57,183 nucleotides of DNA from Gracilaria domingensis (lineage: Eukaryota > Rhodophyta > Florideophyceae > Gracilariales > Gracilariaceae), in assembly GCA_022539475.1 (NCBI GenBank), contig VCMS01000341.1:1-57183 (forward strand), written 5' to 3'. The position numbers and the translations under genes were made by a program. The notes under the pieces were generated by a model that searched no databases, was not told the origin of the DNA, and saw only the letters and a program-made list of their open reading frames with translations. This document shows, in pieces, positions 42,681 through 54,392 of this stretch (its first letter is position 1; the number at the start of each line of letters is the position of its first letter).

Positions 42681-43154
42681 ATGTGACATTCTAAAGTCAA
42701 ATATGTATTCTAACCAGCTCCTAACTGTCGTAAAACTTTTGCTTATGAATTTTGCTGGACTCAATACAACATGGTTTTTTGTTTTTCTGCACGCTCAAAC
42801 ATACAAGATGTGGAGGTAGAAAAATGAATCACGCTAATAGTCAAAACGATCGAAGGCTTACAGATCTCACGAAAACCTATTGCAGGAGACGAATGGTGGT
42901 AAGGAATTCACTTCTTACTCTGCACAGCGAACTCGCAAGGTCGACGTGTTTCCATTTTGCATGTACAACCTCGTGTCGGTCTAGAAATGGCATTTTCCCC
43001 ACCCTTGATAAACGTGATGCTTATGCAGCTGGCCTGCGCATCGCAGATTATCTCTCCCGGTATTGATCTAGCTTCCTCTTTCGCTTTTCATCTTCGTTTT
43101 CAAATCCGCTGTAGCGCACAGTCTCTCGCTCTCTACTATCTGTCGTTCTCGAAT
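42681..43154 (+). other. 5' part of module 1, upstream of the zinc-finger gene
   Basis: Duplicated in the other modules. A short frame (MNHANSQNDRRLTDLTK near 42824) is kept in all copies, with changes, and could be an upstream exon or merely the promoter and leader. No domain recognised. Confidence 0.3.
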
Positions 43155-43722
43155 ATGTCCATGCGAGGAATAACAAAGCCGGACACGACGACGACATGGC
43201 ACTGCTGCAAAGAACCAAACTGCCAATAGTGAGAAGAACCCCTTCCTTTTTTGAGACTTGTTTCCTGTGTTTGCATCAATAACTAACACTTACAAGTACA
43301 ATACTAGTGTTACCAAATCTGAAGGTAAGTTATAATCTAATTTACGAATATATGACGACAAATTACGCTAACTATGAACCAAACTGTATATGAAGCTTCT
43401 TTGTCGAGGCACCGCAACAAAAGACATAAAGGTGGCAGTTCCATGAACCAAGGAAGTGAAAAATGCAATGTGTGCTCATATACGTTTAACAGCAACACTG
43501 GTTTGAAAACCCATGTCAGGGAAAAGCATGTGAGTTGGAAAGTATTTCACACGACTAAGAACAGAGCATATTTCAACTGACTTAGGTTTGAATGTATGTG
43601 ATCAGAACAAATCTTACAAATGTACTTCCTGCACAATGTCGTTTGATTCGATTGACGAATTGAAGGACCATAAGAATAGCAGGCACAAGATTAGCATTGA
43701 TCAGCTAATTAACAAAGCCTGA
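43155..43722 (+). CDS. C2H2 zinc-finger protein, four exons including a 17-nt microexon (113 aa)
   Basis: Exons 43155-43228, 43308-43324, 43396-43529 and 43606-43722 join into one frame. Introns are 79, 71 and 76 nt, all GT..AG. The product has three fingers: finger 1 (CKEPNCQYVTKSEASLSRH..., ending NKRH) is built from exons 1-3; finger 2 is CNVCSYTFNSNTGLKTHVRE then KH; finger 3 is CTSCTMSFDSIDELKDHKNS then RH. The correctness of finger 1 across two splice junctions supports the model. It probably binds nucleic acid. The upstream start is the first Met before the finger; a longer 5' part is possible. Confidence 0.65.
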
Positions 43723-44455
43723 GTTTTTCCCTGCAACGTTTATTGGGGCTGGGATGGTGACCCTTGCCAAACCAAGGGTTTTACTATGCAATGAATATCA
43801 GAAAGTGTTTATGGGTTGTTGTAGGTTTTCATGCTTGAAAGCCTCCTTACGCAGCCAGTTATACGAGCATCTTTGGGATAGGAAACGATCATATTTATAG
43901 TCTACACAAGTAACCAGCTGGTTAGTTTATGTGCGAATTGGTACTCTCTTTTAAGGGAGATCGAAGTAGTTCCCATGCTGCTTCGGTCTCTTTTATTAAA
44001 TAATCTCTACATCAGTACCATGGAAGATTTAATTATGCAGGATCCATTGGCAGTGACTGCTTGCAAATGAGATATAGGAAGGTGGTGTACTGTCGTATCT
44101 CAGAAATTAATATCTCTACGGGCTTTGCTCATTGTAAAAGGGGGAAGGGGTGCAGCGCTCTTGATGGACAAAGAGTTCTTTACTGTCGTTCGTTATCGTC
44201 ATGGCCCAATTTGCAGCAAACGCGTTCCGTGATGATTGGCGCTTATTCGCCATTCTGACTACCCCCATCGCCATTAGTGCTGTTCTACGACAATGGAGAC
44301 CCGGAGAGTTTAAATGTAGATCTTAAATGAGTGTTAGAGGCGCTTATTGACGCAATTAACATAGTAGGTGTACATCCTTGCATCTCTACGGAAGTAAACA
44401 TAGATAAGAAATACATCCATCACATCTTCTCTTTCTACATTCTTTACTTACATCA
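43723..44455 (+). pseudogene. Coding-like remnant between zinc-finger and kinase genes
   Basis: Around 44161-44460 a plus-strand frame reads like protein across two TGA codons (44256 and 44325): RVLYCRSLSSWPNLQQTRSV, then after the first TGA LPPSPLVLFYDNGDPESLN, then after the second VLEALIDAINIVGVHP. Both TGAs are also in module copy 2, so they predate the duplication. The tail resembles the start of BAHD-type acyltransferases only vaguely; I do not assign it. Confidence 0.35.
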
Positions 44456-45892
44456 TCAAACAGATATCAGTAGTTCTTTCAGAACAGTTAGGTCATACTT
44501 TCCCAAACGTGGTATTATCGTGCACTTCTTTGAGTACTCAAACTTCTTTGTGATCCCAACAAGAACATGTTTCTTCAAAGCAACTGAAGAAAACTTTTCC
44601 GTATCCTGAGGCATTCCGTACCCGTTCCATACGTTCAAGTAGTTCTTCATATCAGCTACTTCTGTATCTGAAGGCGCAGCAATTAGTCTTGATACACCAG
44701 TAATGTCAAGAATTGGAAAGCCAATGTGTGCTTCTCCCCAGTCAATCAAGGCATAAGAATTTTCTGCATCTTTTCCTTTTGTTTTAATGATATTCCCGTC
44801 ATGTACGTCTCCATGCACAAGTGATAAGGGATAACGTCCTTCCTCATGTACTTCTCTAATCCACTCAAACAGTTTATGCACGTATTCATCCAGCTTATTC
44901 TCCTCTCCTTCTGTCTTCGACGAAATTTCTTCAAGCTCCAATAAACTTTGTCGCACGTTTTCATCATCGAACATCCCCTTCATTCTTCGTATAAGAGATT
45001 CCACTGACTCGCAAGCCACACCAGCTTCTTTCAGCTCTTCAATATGCCGCATGGAATCAACCTGTGCTCTTGCAAGCAATGCCGAAACATTGTTGTAGTC
45101 TTCCAGCGACATGGTGTCCTCTAATGACTGTCCATAGTCTTCCATCAGCATCCATTCCAGAGGTTCGCACACATATATAGGTCTTCGGGCGATATACGGA
45201 GCTATACTTGCGATCTTGGCCGTAACCTTCCCCTCTCGAGCATCACTGGCCTTCAAGAGCACCCTCCCCTTGTTAGTTTCAGCTCGGAGTAAAATCGAAT
45301 TTGACGCGCACCGATACTGTTGAAAGGCACCCGTCAACATATAACCACGTTGATGCAGCGCCAACTTGGCACCTTCAATATTATATTCGTGCCAGCCAGG
45401 TATCTCCCACGGGCGGGCCTTTCCAGCTATCTCTCTCCACAACGTTACCATGGCAGAATTTATACACGTTTGCCGAGCCCATGGTGAATTGTCTTCGTGT
45501 AATATATCCCTCACTTGCTCAATGCTCATCCATTCGTACTCTTTGAAATTTGGGGGAGCGGGCGTATGTGGGTTCTTCTTGGTGGGAGCAAGAGGAGAGG
45601 TACAGTGAAACAGAGCATTATATGGGGTCGGATAGGTATCGATATACACCTCGCTGATTGTGGTATACAAGAACACCATATCGTAATATGTACCACACAG
45701 TTTTGCAAGACTCTTCTGGAAACACTCGCTCATATCTTGTGCATAGTGTGGTACTTCCGGACAGTCTATCACTGGAAACCTTATCGAGTTGTTCTTGTGA
45801 TGCACAAGAACCTCGCAATACCATCCATCAACAAAAAGTGCAATGTATCTGATCGGTTCTCGTCCGGGTGGGCACACATGACCTGCATCCAT
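44456..45892 (-). CDS. Phosphotransferase (APH/choline-kinase-like) with unassigned N-terminal domain, 478 aa
   Basis: An intact single-exon frame from the ATG at 45892. The C-terminal ~300 residues form an aminoglycoside-phosphotransferase-type kinase: a nucleotide-binding stretch with RVLLKASDAREGK (invariant Lys), LEWMLMEDYGQSL, the catalytic loop SLVHGDVHDGN near residue 360 and the metal-binding YALIDWGEAHIGF near 383. Such enzymes phosphorylate small hydroxylated molecules; the substrate is unknown. The N-terminal ~180 residues match no family I recognise. No signal peptide. The gene lies convergent with the zinc-finger gene and divergent from the hydrolase gene. A bacterial origin is possible but untested. 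Confidence 0.75.
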   Translation of the reverse strand: MDAGHVCPPGREPIRYIALFVDGWYCEVLVHHKNNSIRFPVIDCPEVPHYAQDMSECFQKSLAKLCGTYYDMVFLYTTISEVYIDTYPTPYNALFHCTSPLAPTKKNPHTPAPPNFKEYEWMSIEQVRDILHEDNSPWARQTCINSAMVTLWREIAGKARPWEIPGWHEYNIEGAKLALHQRGYMLTGAFQQYRCASNSILLRAETNKGRVLLKASDAREGKVTAKIASIAPYIARRPIYVCEPLEWMLMEDYGQSLEDTMSLEDYNNVSALLARAQVDSMRHIEELKEAGVACESVESLIRRMKGMFDDENVRQSLLELEEISSKTEGEENKLDEYVHKLFEWIREVHEEGRYPLSLVHGDVHDGNIIKTKGKDAENSYALIDWGEAHIGFPILDITGVSRLIAAPSDTEVADMKNYLNVWNGYGMPQDTEKFSSVALKKHVLVGITKKFEYSKKCTIIPRLGKYDLTVLKELLISV

Positions 45893-46988
45893 TATCAGGA
45901 GATGCGTTTGCCACGGATATGGATGGGTCAATGAAGAACAAGGCGAGGCGGAGCAAGAGTGTGATGACGAACTTTACATGAAAGGTGTGACGGTAGGTAG
46001 AAGGTTAACTCTATACCAACGGTAATTATAAGGAGGCGAACACAGTGCCCGCACAACGCACACACGCAGACAGCCAACAATTCATCCTGCCACGAATCGT
46101 GGCTCACGATCGCAGCGCAAGTCCTTGTGCTCTGCTCTGCCTGCAGAGTCTGCAGAGGTTGTCAAAGGGAGGATTCTCGATTCAGGAACGCAAGTGGTTA
46201 CTGCAAGATTGGGACTAGGGTGTAAACGAGTACCGAGTCTTGGTTCTGCACTTACAATTCCCGGAAGAGGAAAGCGTCTGGAAGCTTTGCGCATGCTTTG
46301 CGCCACAAAGGGCTCCGAGGCACAGGACTGGAAAGCATCAGGATACCATCTCGTTCTTCCTCTCATCTTGCAAAACCAAGCGCGGAATAAATCCTTTTTC
46401 AGGACGATTGTGGTTCACATATTTGGGATGTCAGGGTATTCCTCTCGATTCGATTGCAAACATGCGCAAGCTACCTTGGCAGAATTCCCTGATGCTCTCT
46501 TGAGCACATCCACCGTAACAGGTAGAGCGAAACGTATAGACTCCTCTCCAACAAAGAATTTGTACTTCGCTGCTTGTCCGTCGCACTTGTTGAGCCACGT
46601 GATTCAGCCCGTTTCTACTTTCAAGCACTCGACATTTAGAAGCTGTAGTAAAGCAATTCTCGCTTCGAGGTGTCAAACACAGCAGGACTTGAGTGTGCCG
46701 CATTCACCTACATCCGGTCCTCACGTAAGTTGAGGCCATCTCTTCCCCGTATAACCTGCCCGTTCAAAGCACCTGGTGGTCTGCCAAACTGTTGTTGCAC
46801 GTGAATTTATTCAGTTTCCGCAGTCTTCCTTCTTTCAATTGCTTTCATATTGTGGTTGCATGGAAAGGAAACACCACTCTTGAGTTCTCTTTCCGTAGTC
46901 AATGGCGGACGATCCCATCGAAACAGGTATCGCTTGCATTCTTATTTGAGACAACTACGAAAGCATGGCCCCGGCATTCCTTCCGACG
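45893..46988. other. Spacer between kinase and hydrolase genes, module 1
   Basis: It must contain the promoters of the divergent kinase and hydrolase genes. A plus-strand stretch near 46370-46500 reads somewhat like protein (NPFSGRLWFTYLGCQGIPLD) but is interrupted by stops. No family recognised. Confidence 0.35.
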
Positions 46989-47778
46989 ATGAGCTTGCCC
47001 CGTCCTCCAGCTCGCCAAAGAGCTGCCATGACAATCAAGCACCCGTCCAGTTCAACGCTGCCCCGTATTGTTGTACTTCCTGGTGAGTTCGAGTTTCGCA
47101 TTCCCTATCGGCTTTGTGCTGGAATCTAACATAGTCTAGTCGCATATCTTCCCAATCATAGGCTTAGACGGAACCGATCTTTTGTTGGACCCTTTTCGAA
47201 GAAAATTATGCACATTCGATGACCCCGATCGCGTAATCGCCGTTCGATACCCTTATGACCGCATTCTCTCCGTTCACGAGATAGCTTCTTTTGTTATCGA
47301 AGAGTACCTGTCACGGCTCGCAAACGACAATCGAGGCTACATAGTCGTGAACCAGTCCTTTTCGGGACATGTAGGGTTCCGGCTAGCTCGTCTCAGATTA
47401 CCTGGAATGCTACGAGGACAAGTATTTATCAACTCTTTTGCTTCCCCACCGGGTCCACCATTCCTCCGAAACATTCCGTTAGGAGCCACGAAGCCGTTCT
47501 TCAGGAACCTTCCACCTGCATGGATGGTGAGCCGTTTCTTCATGGGGCCAAATGCAAAGGGAATGGAGCAAGTGCAAAAGCAAGCATCCCGTGTGCAGCC
47601 GGAAGTGATGAGTCATCGACTCTCTCTTTGCCTGAATGAGAATTCGTGGTATGTATGGCGTGATTGCAACCGCTTGCTGTCGTCTCGAACATTGTATCTG
47701 AGGGGCACTGATGGTTTTCTCATCTCAGGCAGGGAAGTAGAGCAGATGCGATGCGGGAAACATAAATACCACAAGTGA
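46989..47778 (+). CDS. Alpha/beta hydrolase, two exons, stop before the catalytic His
   Basis: Exon 1 46989-47082 and exon 2 47162-47778 join across a 79-nt GT..AG intron with a CTAAC branch-like word. They give LPRIVVLPGLDGTDLLL, the oxyanion-hole loop of this fold. The nucleophile is Ser in VVNQSFSGHVGF, and the acid is Asp in LYLRGTDGFLIS. A TGA ends the frame at 47776-47778, but the same frame continues with APNGSHLSLQYTRC near 47800, the expected catalytic-His segment. The written product (236 aa) therefore lacks the His. Either a nonsense mutation, readthrough or a missed splice is involved. Substrate unknown. Confidence 0.65.
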
Positions 47779-48366
47779 TATATCCTAGCACCAAACGGTT
47801 CTCACCTGTCGCTGCAATATACGCGTTGTGGTGGTAGTATCAGGGCTCTAGCAAACGGAATGAACGGGGAGGACCAGGCACGTGTTTGTAAAGATTGTTT
47901 GGTTGCTGGAGAATTCGTACACAGAAGAGTAAAGGGTTACCCTGTAGTTCACCCGTTTCCGTCTCTGGGGAGGACGATGTGCGCATGTGACTCACGATCA
48001 CTCTATCGCGCCGTGTGCCGTGCACAGTGTCTAACGCGTGCCCGCATTCCAGGCACGTGTGAGCCACCCCTGTGCGGAGGACGTGGCTACGTGTGTGCAA
48101 CTATTAAACCTGTGTTTTGTGGAACCACCCAATAGAAATTATAGAAAAGAGGAACACCCAACTGGAATAACCGTACAGAACTCTTTGTGTCGGCGCATTT
48201 GCAAACATTTCAACTGTTTGTTTATCATATTTGTTGGGCCCTCGTTTTCCTCATGTTCTAGCAAAGAGTAGTAGGCGCACCCACAATAATCCGGGTAAGA
48301 CGACTGAGCTCGAAGCTCGAGTGCGAACTGAGCATAATATACCCATATATACGTTCTCGGTCGACC
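47779..48366 (+). other. 3' part of module 1 after the hydrolase
   Basis: The hydrolase frame remains open past its stop through the His segment at about 47797-47830 and on to about 48132; most of that is probably untranslated. The rest up to repeat B has no recognised feature. It is almost identical to 53817-54392. Confidence 0.45.
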
Positions 48367-48760
48367 AATTAAGGAAAAGAGAGTGTAGATAATATACGCT
48401 TAGAAACAGAAGGAGCAGAACAAGTTGGTGTACAACGCTACGGTGGTGGTAAATAGGCGTGGAATCGTTCAGCAAAGAAATCACTCAGGCTTGTTACGGT
48501 GCAAAATGCAGCAGCAGAAAACCCAGTTTCAAAGAGAGCTGCGAGCTAGTGGATAAGAGAATATAGGCAACAAAAAACACCTCCTCGTTACAAAGCCTTT
48601 GCATCGGCGCAGTCGCTGGCATATTTTCAGTTTGCCAATTTTTCCTGTTTTGTTAGACCCAGATAGTAGGCTATCGAGGGCGTGTTTGTAAGCGACCAGG
48701 TTTATATTGTATCGAACTTGCCCAAAATTAGATCTGGTTCATTCAACCTTTATGGTATCT
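48367..48760 (+). repeat. Repeat B at the end of module 1
   Basis: Close to identical to 54393-54782 and related to 30053-30525. It directly abuts the start of module 2 (48764). Confidence 0.85.
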
Positions 48761-49267
48761 CCCATGTGACATTCTAAAGTCAAATAGGTATTCTAACCAT
48801 CTCCTAGCTGTTTTAAAATTTTTGTTTATGAATTTTGCTGGACTCTACAATATATGATTCTTCTACTGTGGCTCTTATTAGAGCAAACAGGTTCAAACAA
48901 ACCAAGGGTACAAGATGTGGAGGTACACGTAGAAGAATGAATCACGCTAATAGTCAAAACGATCGAAAGCTTACAGATCTCACGAAAACCTATTGCAGGA
49001 GACGAATGGTGGTAAGGAATTCACTTCTTATTCTGCACAGCGAACTCGCAAGGTCGACGTGTTTCCATTTTGCATGTACAACCTCGTGTCGATCTAGAAA
49101 TGTCATTTTCCCCACCCTTGATAAACGTGATGCTCATGCAGCTGGCCTGCGCATCGCAGATTATCTCTGTCGGTCTTGATCTAGCTTCCTGCTCCGCTTT
49201 TAATCTTCGTTTTCAAATCCGCTCTAGCGCACAGTCTCTCGCTCTCTACTATCTGTCGTTCTCGAAT

Positions 49268-49829
49268 ATGTCCATGCGAGGAATAACAAAGCCGGACACG
49301 ACGACGACATGGTACTGCTGCAAAGAACCAAACTGCCGATAGTGAGAAGAACCCCTTCCTTTTTTGAGACTTGTTTCCTGTGTTTGCATCAATAACTAAC
49401 ACTTACATGTACAATACTAGTGTCACCAAATCTGAAGGTAAGTTATAATCTAATTTACGAATATATGACGACACATTACGCTAACTATGAACCAAACTGT
49501 ATATAAAGCTTCTTTGTCGAGGCACCGCAACAAAAGACATAAAGGTGGCAGTTCCATGAACCAAGGAAGTGAAAAATGCAAGGAGTGCTCATATACGTTT
49601 AACAGCAACGCTGGTTTGAAAACCCATGTCAGGGAAAAGCATGTGAGTTGGAAAGTATTTCACACGACTAAGAACAGAGCATATTTCAACTGACTTACGT
49701 TTGAATGATCAGAACAAATCTTACAAATGTACTTCCTGCACAATGTCTTTTGATTCCAAAAAGGAATTGAAGGACCATAAGAATAGCAGGCACAAGATTA
49801 GCATTGATCAGCTGATTAACAAATCCTGA
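49268..49829 (+). CDS. C2H2 zinc-finger protein, module 2
   Basis: Same four-exon structure as in module 1: exon 1 starts at 49268, the 17-nt exon is retained, exon 3 ends at 49642, and exon 4 is 49713-49829. All splice dinucleotides used in the module 1 model are preserved, the frame stays open, and every finger Cys and His is kept. Changes include CKEC for CNVC in finger 2 and FDSKKELKDH for FDSIDELKDH in finger 3. Retention of the frame after duplication suggests selection or a recent event. Confidence 0.6.
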
Positions 49830-50529
49830 GGTGACCGTTGCCAAACCAAGGGTTTTACTCTGCAATGAATATCAGAAAGTGTTTATGGGTTATTGTAGGT
49901 TTTCATGCTTGAAAGCCTCCTTACGCAGTCAGTTATGCGAGCATCTTTGGGATATGAAACGATCATGTTATAGTCTACACAAGTAACCAGCTGGTTAGTT
50001 TATGCGCGAATTGGTACTCTCTTTTAAGGGAGATCGAAGTAGTTCCCATGTTGCTTCGATCTCTTTCATTAAATAATCTCTGCATCAGTACCCTGGAAGA
50101 GTTAATTATGCAGGATCCAGTGACAGTGACTGCTTGAAAATGAGATATGGAAAGGTGTTGCACTGTCGCATCTCAGAAACTAATATCTCTACGGGCTTTG
50201 CTCATTGTAGAAGGGGGAAGGGGTGCAGCTGCTCTTGATGGCCAAAGAGTTCTATACTGTCGTTCGTTATCGTCACGGTCCAATTTGCAGCAAACGCGTT
50301 CCGTGATGATTGGCGCTTATTCGCCATTCTGACTACCCCCATCGCCATTAGTGCTGTTCTACGACAATGGAGACCCGGAGAGTTTAAATGTAGATCTTAA
50401 ATGAGTGTTAGAGACGCTTATTGACGCAATTAACATAGTAGGCGTACATCCTTGCATCTCTACGGAAGTAAACATAGATGAGAAATACATCCATCACATC
50501 TTCTCTTTCTACATTCTTTACTTACATCA
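49830..50529. other. Coding-like remnant, module 2
   Basis: Counterpart of 43723-44455, with the same two in-frame TGA codons (50330 and 50399). A deletion of some 50 bp relative to copy 1 lies near 49830. Confidence 0.35.
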
Positions 50530-51921
50530 TCAAACAGATATCAGTAGTTCTTTCAGAACAGTTAGGTCATACTTTCCCAAACGTGGTATTATCGTGCACT
50601 TCTTTGAGTACTCAAACTTCTTTGTGATCCCAACAAGAACGTGTTTCTTCGAAGCAACTGAAGAAAACTTTTCCGTATCCTGAGGCATTCCGTGCCCGCT
50701 CCATACGTTCAAGTAGTTCTTCATATCAGCTACTTCTGTATCTGAAGGCGCAGCAATTAGTCTTGATACACCAGTAATGTCAAGAATTGGAAAGCCAATG
50801 TGTGCTTCTCCCAGTCAATCAAGGCATAAGAATTTTCTGCATCTTTTCCTTTTGTTTTAATGATGTTCCCGTCATGTATGTCTCCATGCACAAGTGATAA
50901 AGGATAACGTCCTTCCTCATGTACTTCTCTAATCCACTCAAACAGTTTATGCACGTATTCATCAAGCTTGTTCTCCTCTCCTTCTGTCTTCGACGAAATT
51001 TCTTCAAGCTCCAATAAACTTTGTCGCACGTTTTCATCATCGAACATCCCCTTCATTCTCGTATAAGAGATTCCACTGACTCGCAAACCAAACCAACTTC
51101 TTTCAGCTCTTCAATATGCCGCATGGAATCAACCTGTGCTCTTGCAAGCAATGCCGAAACATTGTTGTAGTCTTCCAGCGACATGGTGTCCTCTAATGAC
51201 TGTCCATAGTCTTCCATCAACATCCATTCCAGAGGTTCCACACATATATAGGTCTTCGGGCGATATACGGAGCTATACTTGCGATCTTGGCCGTAACTTT
51301 TCCCTCTCGAGCGTCACTGGCCTTCAAAAATACTCTACCTTTGTTAGTTTCAGCTCGGAGTAAAATCGAATTTGACGCACACCGATACTGTTGAAGGAAC
51401 CCTTCAAGATAAAACCACGTTGATGCAGTGCAACTTGGCACCTTCAATATTATACTCATGCCAGCCAGGTATCTCCCATGGACGAGCCTTTCTAGCTTCT
51501 TCTCTCCACAATGTTCAATCGCAGAGTTAACACAGCGTTGCCGAGCCCAAGAAGAGCCGTCTTTTCCCAAGGTATCTGTCACTTGATCAATATCATCCAC
51601 TCGTACTCTTGAGCTTTGGGAGTGCGGGCGTATGAGGGTTACTCTTGTGGGAGCAAGAGGAGAGGTACAGTGAAACAGAGCATTATATGGGGTCGGATAT
51701 GTATCGATATACACCTCGCTGATTGTGGTATACAAGAACACCATATCGTAATATGTACCACACAGTTTTGCAAGACTCTTCTGGAAACACTCGCTCATAT
51801 CTTGTGCATAGTGTGGTACTTCCGGACAGTCTATCACTGGAAACCTTATCGAGTTGTTCTTGTGATGCACAAGACCTCGCAATACCATCCTCAACAAAAA
51901 GTGCAATGTATCGGATCGGTT
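50530..51921 (-). pseudogene. Phosphotransferase (APH-like), module 2, frameshifted
   Basis: Same gene as 44456-45892, but single-base deletions near 50812, 51058, 51237 and 51429, among others, break it into several frames (pieces 51960-51217, 51241-51053, 51086-50757 and 50724-50530). The catalytic-loop His-Gly-Asp is still readable (HGDIHDGN near 50880). Between about 51525 and 51645 it differs strongly from copy 1 while the flanks match closely. The deletions could be real or uncorrected read errors. Confidence 0.75.
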
Positions 51922-53058
51922 CTCGTCCGGGTGAGCACACATGACTGCATCCATTATCAAGAGATGCGTTTGCCACGGATATGGATGGGGTAAATGAAGA
52001 ACAAGGCGAGGCGGAGCAAGAGTGTGATGACGAACTTTACATGAAAGGTGCGACGGTAGGTAACTCTATACCAACGGTAGGTATAAGGAGGCGAACACAG
52101 TGCCCGCACAACGCACACACGCGACAGCCAACAATTCATCCTGCACGAATCGTGGCTCACGATCGCAGCGCAAGTCCTTGTGCCTGCTCTGCTGCAGAGG
52201 TGTCAAAGGGAGGATTTCGATTCAGGAACGCAAGTGGTTACGCAAGATTGGGACTAGGGTGTAAACGAGTACCGAGTCTTGGTTCTGCACTTACAATTCC
52301 CGGAAGAGGAAAGCGTCTGGAAGCTTTGCGCATGCTTTGCGCCACAAAGAGCTCCGAGGCACAGGACTGGAAAGCATCAGGATACCATCTCGTTCTTCTC
52401 TCATCTTGCAAAACCAAGCGCGGAATAAATCCTTTTTCAGGACGATTGTGGTTCACATATTTGGGATGTCAGGGTATTCCTCTCGATTCGATTGCAAACA
52501 TGCGCAAGCTACCTTGGCAGAATTCCTGATGCTCTCTTGAGCACATCCACCGTAACAGGTAGAGCGAAACGTATAGACTCCTCTCCAACAAAGAATTTGT
52601 ACTTCGCTGCTTGTCCGTCGCACTTGTTGAGCCACGTGATTCAGCCCGTTTCTACTTTCAAGCACTCGACACTTAGAAGCTGTAGTAAAGCAATCTCGCT
52701 TCGAGGTGTCAAACACAGCAGGACTTGAGTGTGCCGCATTCACCTACATCCGGTCCTCACGTAAGTTGAGGCCATCTCTTCCCGTATAACCTGCCGTTCA
52801 AAGCACCTGGTGGTCTGCCAAACTGTTGTTGCACGTGAATTTATTCAGTTTCCGCAGTCTTCCTTCTTTCAATTGCTTTCATATTGTGGTTGCATGGAAA
52901 GGAAACACCACTCTTGAGTCTCTTTCCGAGTCAATGGCGGACGATCCCATCGAAACAGGTATCGCTTGCATTCTTATTTGAGACAACTACGAAAGCATGG
53001 CCCCGGCATTCCTTCCGATGTGAGCTTGCCCCGTCCTCCAGCTCGCCAAAGAGCTGCC
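51922..53058. other. Spacer between kinase and hydrolase genes, module 2
   Basis: Counterpart of 45893-46988, shorter by many scattered one- to few-base losses. No gene recognised. Confidence 0.35.
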
Positions 53059-53816
53059 ATGACAATCACGCACCCGTCAGTTCAACGTGCCCCGTATTGT
53101 TGTACTTCCTGGTGAGTTCGAGTTTCGCATTCCCTATCGGCTTTGTGCTGGAATCTAACATAGTCTAGTCGCATATCTTCCCAATCATAGGCTTAGACGG
53201 AACCGATCTTTTGTTGGACCCTTTTCGAAGAAAATTATGCACATTCGATGACCCCGATCGCGTAATCGCCGTTCGATACCCTTATGACCGCATTCTCTCC
53301 GTTCACGAGATAGCTTCTTTTGTTATCGAAGAGTACCTGTCACGGCTCGCAAACGACAATCGAGGCTACATAGTCGTGAACCAGTCCTTTTCGGGACATG
53401 TAGGGTTCCGGCTAGCTCGTCTCAGATTACCTGGAATGCTACGAGGACAAGTATTTATCAACTCTTTTGCTTCCCCACCGGGTCCACCATTCCTCCGAAA
53501 CATTCCGTTAGGAGCCACGAAGCCGTTCTTCAGGAACCTTCCACCTGCATGGATGGTGAGCCGTTTCTTCATGGGGCCAAATGCAAAGGGAATGGAGCAA
53601 GTGCAAAAGCAAGCATCCCGTGTGCAGCCGGAAGTGATGAGTCATCGACTCTCTCTTTGCCTGAATGAGAATTCGTGGTATGTATGGCGTGATTGCAACC
53701 GCTTGCTGTCGTCTCGAACATTGTATCTGAGGGGCACTGATGGTTTTCTCATCTCAGGCAGGGAAGTAGAGCAGATGCGATGCGGGAACATAAATACCAC
53801 AAGTGATATATCCTAG
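53059..53816 (+). pseudogene. Alpha/beta hydrolase, module 2
   Basis: Exon 2 (53191-53816) is identical to copy 1 through the Ser and Asp motifs. It then shifts by a one-base loss near 53788 and ends differently, again before the His segment. Exon 1 has lost bases near 53076 and 53087, breaking its frame. The intron (53112-53190) is preserved. Confidence 0.6.
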
Positions 53817-54392
53817 CACCAAACGGTTCTCACCTGTCGCTGCAATATACGCGTTGTGGTGGTAGTATCAGGGCTCTAGCAACGGAATGAACGGGGAGGA
53901 CCAGGCACGTGTTTGTAAGATTGTTTGGTTGCTGGAGAATTCGTACACAGAAGAGTAAAGGGTTACCCTGTAGTTCACCCGTTTCCGTCTCTGGGGAGGA
54001 CGATGTGCGCATGTGACTCACGATCACTCTATCGCGCCGTGTGCCGTGCACAGTGTCTAACGCGTGCCCGCATTCCAGGCACGTGTGAGCCACCCCTGTG
54101 CGGAGGACGTGGCTACGTGTGTGCAACTATTAAACCTGTGTTTTGTGGAACCACCCAATAGAAATTATAGAAAAGAGGAACACCCAACTGGAATAACCGT
54201 ACAGAACTCTTTGTGTCGGCGCATTTGCAAACATTTCAACTGTTTGTTTATCATATTTGTTGGGCCCTCGTTTTCCTCATGTTCTAGCAAAGAGTAGTAG
54301 GCGCACCCACAATAATCCGGGTAAGACGACTGAGCTCGAAGCTCGAGTGCGAACTGAGCATAATATACCCATATATACGTTCTCGGTCGACC

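Larger units (their letters stand above)
42681..48763 (+). repeat. 6-kb module, copy 1
   Basis: Starts at ATGTGACATTCTAAAGTC, which recurs at 48764 and 54786, giving periods of 6083 and 6022 bp. It contains the zinc-finger gene, the kinase gene, the hydrolase gene and repeat B, in the same order and orientations as copy 2. To its left is unrelated DNA, so this is the array's left edge. Confidence 0.9.

Noticed and set aside
46125..46733. 202-codon plus-strand frame as a gene
   Set aside because: No domain is visible, and in module 2 the frame is disrupted; a different frame over the same bases looks equally protein-like.
5276..48000. Reassigned stop codon (for example TGA as Trp)
   Set aside because: All three stop codons occur inside decayed genes, and the better-preserved kinase and zinc-finger frames themselves end in TGA.
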